Positions 1-6,585 of a stretch of DNA of 6,857 bases are shown here, piece by piece. The stretch's first letter is position 1. Every line of letters starts with the position of its first letter. The notes under the pieces are model-generated. The model was not told the DNA's origin and searched no databases. It saw only the letters and a list, made by a program, of their open reading frames with translations. Source of the DNA: Bacteroidota bacterium (GTDB taxonomy: Bacteria; Bacteroidota; Bacteroidia; Bacteroidales; Marinifilaceae). The stretch spans positions 1 to 6,857 of the forward strand of contig JAEXFF010000344.1 in the NCBI GenBank assembly GCA_023400335.1, given 5' to 3'. The position numbers and the translations under genes were made by a program.

Positions 1-920
1 TCTATACCCCGGCTTTCGGAAGTACATACTGCCTGCTGGGAAGGAGAAAGGACTACTCCCGACTGCTGATTCTTTACATGTACGGCTCCTTCTACCAAAG
101 TCGTAGATACGAACCTTTCATCCTGATAAGCCCTTACATTAAAAGATGTCCCTAAAACTTTTACCGCAACACCGTTTGCCTTTACAACGAACGGACAGGC
201 AGTGTCCCGCCTGACCTGGAAATAGCCTTCTCCGATAAGTTCAACCTCCCTGATTTTCCCGTTGAACCTGACCGGATAACGTAAACTGGATGAAGTATTC
301 AGGTAGACGACGGTCCCGTCACTAAGCATCAAATGATAATCACTTCCTTTAGGAATCGTCAGGGTATTATAATGAAGCGCCGTATCCGGCGTTTCTATCG
401 GAACATAACATAACGTATCGCCAGTACGCAAAATAGACGAATGTGAAGATTTTATTTTTTCCGTAGCTCCGGTTTCCAGCTGAATAGAACTTCCGTCCGA
501 AAGGGTCAAAACAGGAGCCGTAGCTTTTATTTCTTTTATATCCTGTACGAAAACAGGCACTTCCGGAACAGGCTGTTCCCGTTTTAGTAAAAACAGGCTG
601 AGACATAAAGGCAACAAAAATACTGCAGCATAACGGACAATCCGTTGCCAACGAACCGGTTTCTTATGAAATGTACGCCGGCTGATTTGTTTCCATTCTT
701 TTTGGGCCTCTTGAGGAGATAATATACATTTTTCCCGGTTTTGCGACAGAAAATCTTTGGAAATAAGCCGTTGAAAAATTTCTTCATGCAAAACAGATTC
801 CTGCCTCCAGCGATTTAAAATCTCCAAACCTTCCTCTTCAATTGTTCCAGTGATATATTGAAGCAGCAATTCCTTTATATTTTCGAATTCCCTTTCTTCC
901 ATCCGTTCGTATTTTTTCAT
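1..920 (-). CDS. FecR-family anti-sigma factor, C-terminal end cut off by the window
   Basis: Inner-membrane anti-sigma factor, expected to hold the sigma factor encoded just upstream and release or activate it on a signal from an outer-membrane TonB-dependent receptor. About 306 residues are visible, with no internal stop. Residues 1-90 form a charged cytoplasmic part (LLLQYITGTIEEEGLEILNRW resembles the usual sigma-binding N-terminus). One membrane segment lies at about 94-112. A periplasmic part follows: LSDGSSIQL near 140, then the FecR core from about 188, with TIPKGSDYHLMLSDGT, LNTSSSLRYPV, GEGYFQV and LGTSFNVRAY (256-265). The last visible residues (LSPSQQAV) match the start of the C-terminal DUF4974-type domain, which is mostly missing. 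The start is the ATG at 920, 7 bases after the sigma-factor stop; an in-frame ATG at 902 is the alternative. The close spacing implies co-transcription with the sigma gene. The assignment is from family motifs; the signal and the regulon are not visible. Confidence 0.93.
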   Translation of the reverse strand, partial: MKKYERMEEREFENIKELLLQYITGTIEEEGLEILNRWRQESVLHEEIFQRLISKDFLSQNREKCILSPQEAQKEWKQISRRTFHKKPVRWQRIVRYAAVFLLPLCLSLFLLKREQPVPEVPVFVQDIKEIKATAPVLTLSDGSSIQLETGATEKIKSSHSSILRTGDTLCYVPIETPDTALHYNTLTIPKGSDYHLMLSDGTVVYLNTSSSLRYPVRFNGKIREVELIGEGYFQVRRDTACPFVVKANGVAVKVLGTSFNVRAYQDERFVSTTLVEGAVHVKNQQSGVVLSPSQQAVCTSESRGI

Positions 921-927
921 AAAACAC

Positions 928-1506
928 TTAAACCGGGCTTTGGTATACATCGCCGGAGGATTTTTTATCGGAAAATATTAATTTCATTTTATTCCGTAAA
1001 AAATGATGGGCCCGGTTTTTATATTTCTTTACAGAATTGACGGATATATGGAACCGCTCTGCAATTTCCGTATGTTTTTTACCTTCTAAACTACAAAGAT
1101 AAACTTCTTTACAAGCCGGCGGGATCTCTTCAAACACTTGATTGAGAATACCGAAAATTTCAGCTTCCATCATATCTTCCAAAAAAGAATCATACTGTTC
1201 TTGCTGAAGGATATGCTGTGTATAACGATTTTTTACTTTTTCGTGACGTAGCTGATTCAGACAAAGACTTTTGGCTGTTTTAAACAAATAGGAACGCAAG
1301 GCTTCTTCATTTTTGAACGTAAGACGGGCTTCCCAAAGTTTAACGAAAATTTCCTGAACGGCATCGCTCGCGTTCTCTTTGTCGTCACAATAACGGAGAC
1401 AGAAGAAACGCAACATCGGATTGTACTTCTCGTATATCTTCCGAAAAGCCTTTTCCTCTCCCAATGCCAATTGTGATAAAATGTCCGTCAAATCCTCTGT
1501 TTTCAC
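928..1506 (-). CDS. ECF RNA polymerase sigma-70 factor, Bacteroidota type
   Basis: Extracytoplasmic-function sigma factor, 192 residues, the normal length for the group. It directs core RNA polymerase to a small set of promoters, in these bacteria typically uptake loci for glycans, iron or other nutrients. Region 2 spans about 22-93, with the core-binding helix DAVQEIFVKLWE at 48-59 and RSYLFKTAKSLCLNQLR at 71-87. Region 4 spans about 122-174, with IPPACKEVYLCSLEG followed by the helix-turn-helix HTEIAERFHISVNSVKKYKN (145-164), which contacts the -35 element. The start is a GTG at 1506: an in-frame TAG lies at 1510-1512, and the only nearby ATG (1515-1517) is out of frame. The conserved LALGEEKAFRKIYEKY begins at residue 13, as expected. 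The FecR-type partner follows after 7 bases. The sigma call is firm; the targets cannot be read from this window. Confidence 0.96.
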   Translation of the reverse strand: MKTEDLTDILSQLALGEEKAFRKIYEKYNPMLRFFCLRYCDDKENASDAVQEIFVKLWEARLTFKNEEALRSYLFKTAKSLCLNQLRHEKVKNRYTQHILQQEQYDSFLEDMMEAEIFGILNQVFEEIPPACKEVYLCSLEGKKHTEIAERFHISVNSVKKYKNRAHHFLRNKMKLIFSDKKSSGDVYQSPV

Positions 1507-1676
1507 TTGCTATTCATTATTTAATGCGAAAAATACAAAAAGAAATGAAATTCGGGTTTATTTGTGTAAAATTTAACTTCAACAACTCAAAGTCTGTAAA
1601 AAAATAACAAATTGTATTATTACAACGAAATTCTGCCTTATTCTGATCCTTATACAGGCCCTGTTCTCTAAAAATC

Positions 1677-1689
1677 AATCGGAATAATA
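1677..1689 (+). repeat. 13-base direct repeat, copy 1 (second copy at 1927-1939)
   Basis: AATCGGAATAATA occurs here and again at 1927-1939, exactly 250 bases apart and both within the same intergenic region. Allowing one mismatch extends the match to 16 bases (1674-1689 and 1924-1939). Both copies are followed by AAGGAT after a short A-rich run. Copy 2 sits in the leader of the TPR gene, immediately before its start codon; no gene start follows copy 1. It may be a protein-binding site, a small duplication, or chance in AT-rich DNA. The repeat itself is directly visible; any function is inference. Confidence 0.5.
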
Positions 1690-1864
1690 AAGGATAAAAC
1701 GCTGTATTTATTATTGAATTCGAAGGGACAGATCGGACACCTGATTATAAATCGTTTAATTCTCTCTCCATTGAAGTAAAAAATTGATTTGGAATACTTT
1801 AATTTCATTAATCAGAAAAGCATTTATGCATCAACAAACTCAAAATAGCTGTTATCCGAACTTA

Positions 1865-1882
1865 TAACTAAAAAAATAGTTA
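1865..1882. promoter_or_regulatory. Inverted repeat upstream of the TPR-gene promoter
   Basis: TAACTA and TAGTTA form a perfect 6-base inverted repeat separated by six A residues. It ends 5 bases before the putative -33 TTTG at 1888. The place suits an activator or repressor site, but short AT-rich dyads arise by chance. The symmetry is visible; a regulatory role is inferred. Confidence 0.3.
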
Positions 1883-1887
1883 ATAAA

Positions 1888-1919
1888 TTTGGTCATTTAG
1901 GTAAATATGATTTAATTTG
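1888..1919 (+). promoter_or_regulatory. Bacteroidota-type promoter for the TPR gene
   Basis: TTTG at 1888-1891 and TTAATTTG at 1912-1919 are separated by 20 bases. The Bacteroides housekeeping promoter is TTTG, 19-21 bases, then TAnnTTTG, so only one consensus base is off (T for A at the second position of the -7 box). Transcription would start near 1925, giving a leader of about 25 bases before the ATG at 1951. GGTCA (1891-1895) and TGACC (1918-1922) form an inverted repeat overlapping both promoter boxes. CCGATAAATCGG (1921-1932) is a further dyad at the expected transcription start. Confidence 0.6.
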
Positions 1920-1926
1920 ACCGATA

Positions 1927-1939
1927 AATCGGAATAATA
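1927..1939 (+). repeat. 13-base direct repeat, copy 2, in the TPR-gene leader
   Basis: Second copy of AATCGGAATAATA, lying 11 bases before the ATG at 1951 and overlapping the right arm of the dyad CCGATAAATCGG (1921-1932). A purine-rich AAAAAAGGAT follows and reaches the start codon, leaving almost no spacing for a classical Shine-Dalgarno interaction. This is not unusual in Bacteroidota, which often rely on A-rich leaders. Confidence 0.5.
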
Positions 1940-1950
1940 GAAAAAAGGAT

Positions 1951-3375
1951 ATGAAACTCATTGGAATAATTTTAGGCCTGCTCAGTAGCCTGAGCGTATT
2001 TTGTCAAGAAAATGTCCAACAAAGATTAGAACGTCTTCTGGCAAAAAATCATTACCGGGAAGCTTTAAAATATGCAGATTCTTTATGTAATGCAGGAGAA
2101 AACATTCCGGATTTATTGTTTTATGCCGGCAAAGCCAGTGAAGGTGTCATGCGTTATACGGACGCTTGCCGGTATTTTCAGGAATGGCTGGCTCAGGACA
2201 CAACTAACAGAGAGGCCCGTATTGCATTAGCCAAATCTTATTCTTTAGCAGGACGCATGGAAGAATCGATGAAAGATTTCGAAAAATTAGCTTCAGAGGA
2301 CACATTAGACCTGAATATTAATTTCCAGTTAGCACGTTTATACCAACAAACCGGTAAATCTTTAAAAGCCATACCTGTATACACACGACTTTTAAACAGG
2401 GATTCCACCAATATTGTTTTATTGAAAAGATTGGGTGATGCCTATGCAGAAACCGGTCTGATCAGAAGTGCTGTAAAATATTATTGTGATGCCTTTCAGT
2501 TAGATCCCCGGGAAGGAGGTATTGCAGTAAAAGCTATTAATCTGATGCTGGCAAATAAAGAACAATACGGAGATTTTATTGACTATGCTACGGCTTTGGT
2601 CGATACGGCTTTGGTATATAGTCCCGAATCAGCTAATCTGCTGCAAACCCGGGGAGTACTGGAGTATGTTGCCAATCGTTTTGTGACTTCAGAAAAAACA
2701 TTTACAGACTTAATCAATAACGGAGAAAAAGCGAAACTCAATTATAAATTTCAGGGGTTATCCCGTTATCAGCTGGACAAATTTTCAGAAGCACTGCAAC
2801 CTTTAGCCTTAGCAGATTCCCTCTATCAGGATAAACAAGGAAATCGCACGGATTTGGAAGTAGCGATAAAGTATGGAGAGACCTTGGTACGAATAGGCAA
2901 TCCTTTGAAGGCATTGGAAGTATTTGAGGAAATAGAGGAACAATTGCAACCTGACAACCGTTTTCTTTCACAATTAGCCGTTATGTGTGGAATGGCCTGC
3001 GGTTTTTCCCCGAAAAACCACAGCAAAGCAGTAGATTATTATTGGAAAGCTTACAAACTGAATCCTAAAAATACACAGGCAATTTCCAATTTCGTAAATT
3101 ATAAATACAGTATTCTGCTGGATGAAACCGAACGGGCAAAAGCGTCTGCAAAAGAAATAAGTACAGCACTTTTTGCTCATATTCTCTTTTTACAGAAAGT
3201 AAGGGATTCCGCTCCGGTAAAAAAAGATTCGATGCATGCCGCTTCCCGCGAAATTTTGCAGAAAGAGTTAGAGCAGCTGTTTTTTAAAAATGAAACGAAA
3301 CTTACCGTTATGGATCCTGACGGGAAAAACTACACTTATTCCGTCGAAGACATTCGGAAGTTAATCCGTTTATGA
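1951..3375 (+). CDS. Exported tetratricopeptide-repeat (TPR) protein
   Basis: A 474-residue exported protein built mostly of TPR helical hairpins. The N-terminus MKLIGIILGLLSSLSVFC is a short signal peptide (one Lys, then a hydrophobic core), with likely cleavage after Cys18 (V-F-C before Gln). Phe at the -1 position argues against a lipoprotein, so it is probably periplasmic. Recognisable TPR units lie at about 53-85, 87-119, 122-154 and 155-188 (LGDAYAETGLIRSAVKYYCDAFQLDP is closest to consensus), with more divergent ones at about 226-259, 303-335 and 337-374. The last about 90 residues are charged and not TPR-like, ending in LTVMDPDGKNYTYSVEDIRK. TPRs usually scaffold protein-protein contacts; the partner is unknown. 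It is transcribed alone, divergent from the sigma factor and convergent with mnmA, which gives no functional clue. It looks more AT-rich than the minus-strand genes to its right. I do not recognise a named family. Confidence 0.9.
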   Translation: MKLIGIILGLLSSLSVFCQENVQQRLERLLAKNHYREALKYADSLCNAGENIPDLLFYAGKASEGVMRYTDACRYFQEWLAQDTTNREARIALAKSYSLAGRMEESMKDFEKLASEDTLDLNINFQLARLYQQTGKSLKAIPVYTRLLNRDSTNIVLLKRLGDAYAETGLIRSAVKYYCDAFQLDPREGGIAVKAINLMLANKEQYGDFIDYATALVDTALVYSPESANLLQTRGVLEYVANRFVTSEKTFTDLINNGEKAKLNYKFQGLSRYQLDKFSEALQPLALADSLYQDKQGNRTDLEVAIKYGETLVRIGNPLKALEVFEEIEEQLQPDNRFLSQLAVMCGMACGFSPKNHSKAVDYYWKAYKLNPKNTQAISNFVNYKYSILLDETERAKASAKEISTALFAHILFLQKVRDSAPVKKDSMHAASREILQKELEQLFFKNETKLTVMDPDGKNYTYSVEDIRKLIRL

Positions 3376-3385
3376 GGTATACCTC
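3374..3385. terminator. 12-base palindrome between convergent genes, possible weak terminator
   Basis: GAGGTATACCTC is a perfect palindrome that begins inside the TGA stop codon of the TPR gene and ends 6 bases before the mnmA stop on the other strand. As RNA it can fold as a 4-bp GAGG/CCTC stem with a TATA loop, followed on the plus strand by CCTCTTTT. The stem is short for an intrinsic terminator, so this may only be a weak or bidirectional terminator. The palindrome is certain; its function is not. Confidence 0.3.
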
Positions 3386-3391
3386 CCTCTT

Positions 3392-4429
3392 TTAACGGGA
3401 AATAATCCCTCCGCCGATAAGCCGTTCCCCGCAGTAGAGAGCTGCCGGCTGTCCGGGAGCAACAGCCCAGGCCGGGGAAGCAAGAGAGATTTTCAAAAGG
3501 TCTGCTGATTCTCTCTGAATCCGGATATACCCTTCAGGATTTAGTCCCAATCCGCGCACCTTGATTTCTATATGTTCCTCATACAAATCCGATTCCCGCT
3601 GAAAACACAAATGTTCTAACCACAACGTATGAGTAAAGAGTTCATTTTTTTCAGCAGCCACAATCGTATTGGAAAGTATGTCTATCCGGGCAACATATAA
3701 AGGTAAATCCTTTTTTAAAGGCATATCTCTTTTTTGACCAATCGTATAATTTAAGAGGCCTTTATGCCGGCCGATTATTTTACCTGATAAATCCACAATA
3801 TTTCCTGTTTTCTCAGCCAGCTGAGGAAGCTGCAGCAGAATAAATTCACGGTAATCCCGTCCTTCCAGAAAACAAATACTCATGCTTTCCTTTTTTTTCG
3901 CCAAAGAAGGATATCCACACCGCTCGGCCATCGCTTTTACTTCCTTCTTGGTATAATCTCCCAGAGGCGTACAAGCTGCAAAAAGTATTTCCCGGGACAA
4001 TCCCCACAAAAAATAAGACTGATCTTTTACCGGGTCTACTCCCTTGTAAAGGAAAGGCCCCCCTTCAAAGTCTTTTACTCTCACATAATGTCCCGTAGCC
4101 ATTTTCTCTATGCCGGCTTCTGTGGCAGCTCTCCTTAATAACGCCCATTTAACAGTATTATTGCATAATGTACAGGGATTAGGGGTACGCCCTGACAGAT
4201 ATTCCGAAATAAAGGTGTCCACTACTTTTTGCCGGAATAATTCTGTCCCGTCGTACTGTAGCAAGGGAATATTCAAATGAGCACACAATTGGGAAAGCCC
4301 TGCAGACGCTTCTTTCGTCCACAGATTCAAATGCACTCCTACTACCCGGAATCCCTTTTGCTGTAAAAGAAGAGCTGTGACAAAGCTGTCCACTCCCCCG
4401 CTTAAACCCACAACAATTTCCGGCCTCAT
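3392..4429 (-). CDS. mnmA: tRNA-specific 2-thiouridylase MnmA
   Basis: Cytoplasmic enzyme that uses ATP to adenylate U34 of the Lys, Glu and Gln tRNAs and replaces oxygen with persulfide sulfur, giving s2U34 (EC 2.8.1.13). Its 345 residues compare with about 368 in E. coli. The PP-loop SGGVDS is at 10-15. TPNPCTLCNNTVKW (82-95) carries the first conserved active-site Cys (Cys89). GHYVR is at 113-117, KDQSYFLWGL at 135-144, and SMSICFLEGRDYREF (182-196) holds the second active-site Cys (Cys186). The C-terminal beta-barrel part has HKGLLNYTIGQKR and AWAVAPGQPAALYCGERLIGGG. Two points are notable: Cys86 stands where E. coli has Asp in NPDxLCN, and VHLNLW replaces the usual FMKNW. The ATG at 4429 follows the stop of the upstream SpmA-SpmB gene after 3 bases, so the two are surely co-transcribed. 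Bacteroidota can carry more than one mnmA; this may be one of a pair. Confidence 0.95.
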   Translation of the reverse strand: MRPEIVVGLSGGVDSFVTALLLQQKGFRVVGVHLNLWTKEASAGLSQLCAHLNIPLLQYDGTELFRQKVVDTFISEYLSGRTPNPCTLCNNTVKWALLRRAATEAGIEKMATGHYVRVKDFEGGPFLYKGVDPVKDQSYFLWGLSREILFAACTPLGDYTKKEVKAMAERCGYPSLAKKKESMSICFLEGRDYREFILLQLPQLAEKTGNIVDLSGKIIGRHKGLLNYTIGQKRDMPLKKDLPLYVARIDILSNTIVAAEKNELFTHTLWLEHLCFQRESDLYEEHIEIKVRGLGLNPEGYIRIQRESADLLKISLASPAWAVAPGQPAALYCGERLIGGGIISR

Positions 4430-4432
4430 TTG

Positions 4433-5665
4433 TCAAGTGAAAAATAAATAAGCAATGATAATGGCCGCTATAATACCGGCGGCATCCGCGATTAACCCGC
4501 AAGGAACGGCATAGCGGGTATTTTTAATCCCCACAGCCCCAAAATAAACGGCAATGATATAAAAAGTGGTGTCTGTAGCTCCCTGGAAAGTAGAAGCCAG
4601 ACGCCCGGCAAAAGAATCCGCTCCGTAATGAGTCATGGTATCAATCATCATCCCTCTGGCCCCACTTCCGCTCAAAGGTTTCATCAAAGCCGTGGGTAAT
4701 GCCGCCACAAAATCGGAATTAAACCCCATGCCTTCCACCATCCGTTCTATCCCTCCCATCAATACGTCCATCGCTCCGGAAGCCCGGAATACACCAATCG
4801 CTACCAAAATAGCAACCAGATAAGGAATGATTTTTATCGCCACGGAGAAACCTTCTTTCGCACCGTCAATAAAAGCATCGTACACATTTATCCGGCGGAT
4901 GACTGCCATCCCGATAAAAGCAATAATAATAGAAAAAAGAATGGTATTACTAGCCACATTGGAAACCACTGTAATCATTTCTTTATCCAAGGTGGAAAAA
5001 TACCAGATTATTCCGGCAATCAAAACTGTCCCGCCTACCAGATAAGCCAGAATAACCCTGTTGAACAAATTGATCCGCTGCCAGATAGAAACAGCAATTA
5101 AACCTGCCAGGGTAGAAAAATATGTTGCCAGTAATATCGGAATAAATATATCTGCAGGATTGGCCGCCCCTAACTGTGCCCGGTAAACCATGACAGAAAC
5201 CGGTATAATCGTCAGTCCGGAAGTATTCAGTACCAAAAACATGATTTGAGCATTTGTCGCCCTGTCTTTTTGGGAATTCCCCTCCTGCATCTGTTGCATA
5301 GCCTTCAATCCCATAGGAGTTGCAGCATTGTCCAAACCCAGCATATTGGCCGCAATATTCATCATGATAGAACCGTAAGCCGGACTATCCGGAGGAAGTT
5401 CCGGGAAAAGCCGCCTGAAAAAAGGATTGATCAAACGGGACATAATCGCAACCGCTCCCCCCCTCTCTCCAATTTTCATCATCCCCATCCAAAAGGTCAA
5501 TACCCCCGTCAAACCGAGAGAAATCTCGAAACCGGTTCTGGACATATCAAAAGTAGCTTTCATCATAGCTCCGAAAACCTGTGTATCTCCGTCCAATACC
5601 AGTTTGAACAATGCCACAATAAAAGCAGCTACAAAGAAAAATATCCAGATGTAATTCAGAACCAC
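4433..5665 (-). CDS. SpmA-SpmB fusion, nucleoside-recognition (Gate) domain membrane protein
   Basis: A polytopic inner-membrane protein of 410 residues that joins the equivalents of Bacillus SpmA and SpmB, which are separate proteins of roughly 180-200 residues in sporeformers. The N-half (1 to about 200) begins VLNYIWIFFFVAAFIVALF and contains TFWMGMMKIGERGG (57-70) and NIAANMLGLDNAATPMG (103-119), the SpmA signature. The C-half (about 235-410) has LMKPLSGSGARGMM (327-340) and QGATDTTFYIIAVYFGAVG (361-379), the SpmB signature. Each half has one Gate domain and several hydrophobic helices. In Bacillus the pair is needed for spore-core dehydration; here the substrate is unknown, and transport of a small solute is only a guess. 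The start is a GTG at 5665: SpmA-like sequence begins there, no in-frame ATG or TTG lies between it and the TAA at 5693-5695, and the ATG at 5665-5667 is out of frame. It follows folD by 47 bases and precedes mnmA by 3. Confidence 0.92.
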   Translation of the reverse strand: MVLNYIWIFFFVAAFIVALFKLVLDGDTQVFGAMMKATFDMSRTGFEISLGLTGVLTFWMGMMKIGERGGAVAIMSRLINPFFRRLFPELPPDSPAYGSIMMNIAANMLGLDNAATPMGLKAMQQMQEGNSQKDRATNAQIMFLVLNTSGLTIIPVSVMVYRAQLGAANPADIFIPILLATYFSTLAGLIAVSIWQRINLFNRVILAYLVGGTVLIAGIIWYFSTLDKEMITVVSNVASNTILFSIIIAFIGMAVIRRINVYDAFIDGAKEGFSVAIKIIPYLVAILVAIGVFRASGAMDVLMGGIERMVEGMGFNSDFVAALPTALMKPLSGSGARGMMIDTMTHYGADSFAGRLASTFQGATDTTFYIIAVYFGAVGIKNTRYAVPCGLIADAAGIIAAIIIAYLFFT

Positions 5666-5712
5666 ATTCTTAGAATTTAGAAAACTACAATTTTACACAC
5701 CACCGGCTTTGA

Positions 5713-6585
5713 CTATTTTCCTTCACATGCCTTTAATGTATTCTGCAATAAGGCAACAATTGTCATCGGCCCTACTCCCCCCGGCACTGGCGTGATATAA
5801 GAACATTTAGGCGCAACCTGCTCAAAATCGACATCTCCGGTCAAGCGGAATCCGGATTTCGTTTGTTCCGAAGGAACACGATGAATTCCGACATCGATCA
5901 CAACAGCCCCTTCCTTTACCATATCAGCTGTTATAAAATGCGGCTTCCCCAAAGCCACAATCAGGATATCCGCCTGTAAGGTAATCTCCCGGATGTTCTG
6001 TGTACGGCTATGACAAAGAGTTACCGTACAATCCGCATACTTTTCTTTACGGGACATCAATACAGCCATCGGCGTCCCGACGATATTACTCCGGCCGATT
6101 ACAACACAATGCTTTCCCCGGGTAGGAATTTCATAACGCCTTAGCAATTCGACAATCCCGGCAGGAGTAGCCGGTAAATAAGCAGGCAGTCCGGTTACCA
6201 TTTTCCCGACATTACAAGGATGAAATCCATCGACATCCTTATCCGGATCGATGGCTAATACTATTCTTTGCTCAGAAATATGCGCCGGCAAAGGCAACTG
6301 AACGATATATCCGTCCACATCCGGATCCGTATTCAGTTTTTCAACAACTTCCAGCAACTGCTCTTCCGTAATTTCAACCGGATAACGTAATTCGGTACTT
6401 TTAAATCCAACCTGCTGACAAGCCTTTACTTTGCTGGCAACATACGTCTCACTGGCGGGGTCATTTCCTACTAATACAGCAGCTAAATGAGGAATTTTCC
6501 GTCCCTGCCGTTTCAGTTGAGTTACTTTGTCCGCCAGTTCCTGCTTAATCTGTGCCGCTATTTCTTTTCCGTCTATTAATTTCAT
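5713..6585 (-). CDS. folD: Bifunctional methylenetetrahydrofolate dehydrogenase / methenyltetrahydrofolate cyclohydrolase FolD
   Basis: Cytoplasmic one-carbon enzyme interconverting 5,10-methylene-, 5,10-methenyl- and 10-formyl-tetrahydrofolate (EC 1.5.1.5 and 3.5.4.9), supplying formyl groups for purines and initiator tRNA. From the chosen start it has 290 residues, the usual length. The catalytic YVASK motif is at 48-52 (Lys52). QLPLP at 96-100 and KDVDGFHP at 116-123 complete the folate site. GRSNIVGTP (164-172) is the dinucleotide-binding loop, and [11 protein letters not shown] (265-275) is the C-terminal signature. The ATG at 6585 is preferred because MKLIDGK aligns with the usual family N-terminus; in-frame ATG 6594 and TTG 6603 would add 3 and 6 residues. 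No clear Shine-Dalgarno sequence is seen. It lies 57 bases after the ffh stop on the same strand, probably in one operon with ffh. Nothing is unusual in the protein. Confidence 0.97.
   Translation of the reverse strand: MKLIDGKEIAAQIKQELADKVTQLKRQGRKIPHLAAVLVGNDPASETYVASKVKACQQVGFKSTELRYPVEITEEQLLEVVEKLNTDPDVDGYIVQLPLPAHISEQRIVLAIDPDKDVDGFHPCNVGKMVTGLPAYLPATPAGIVELLRRYEIPTRGKHCVVIGRSNIVGTPMAVLMSRKEKYADCTVTLCHSRTQNIREITLQADILIVALGKPHFITADMVKEGAVVIDVGIHRVPSEQTKSGFRLTGDVDFEQVAPKCSYITPVPGGVGPMTIVALLQNTLKACEGK

Larger units (their letters stand above)
1507..1950. other. Divergent intergenic region, 444 bases, AT-rich
   Basis: This stretch lies between the minus-strand sigma factor and the plus-strand TPR gene. 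I found no convincing protein-coding ORF, tRNA-like cloverleaf or CRISPR-like array. Its right end (about 1865-1940) is dense in signals: a promoter, three small dyads and one copy of a 13-base direct repeat, listed separately. The left end must drive the sigma/FecR unit, but no clean TTTG...TAnnTTTG pair is present on that strand. The best match is TTTA (1597-1600) and TAAATTTT (1568-1575), each one base off consensus, 21 bases apart. The stretch from about 1700 to 1860 shows nothing recognisable. It is markedly more AT-rich than the flanking genes. Confidence 0.7.

Noticed and set aside
367..787. Minus-strand ORFs of 94 and 67 codons (367-651 and 584-787)
   Set aside because: They lie in other frames of the FecR coding sequence on the same strand. 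The FecR frame is open throughout and carries the family motifs.
1568..1600. Minus-strand promoter for the sigma factor: TTTA (1597-1600), 21 bases, TAAATTTT (1568-1575)
   Set aside because: Both boxes miss the consensus by one base in AT-rich DNA where such matches are frequent. It is mentioned in the intergenic entry but not called.
1884..1891. TAAATTTG as the -7 box of the TPR-gene promoter
   Set aside because: It matches TAnnTTTG exactly, but no TTTG lies 19-21 bases upstream. Its final TTTG serves better as the -33 box of the downstream pair at 1888-1919.
1996..2007. Lipoprotein signal at Cys18 of the TPR protein
   Set aside because: The residues before the Cys are S-V-F. Phe at -1 does not fit the lipobox, so ordinary signal peptidase I cleavage is more likely.
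5246..5680. Plus-strand 144-codon ORF opposite the SpmA-SpmB gene
   Set aside because: It is antisense to a gene with clear family motifs, has a low-complexity His/Arg/Pro-rich translation with no recognisable domain, and is explained by the codon use of the true gene. The plus-strand ORFs at 4635-4823 and 4827-5045 are rejected for the same reason.
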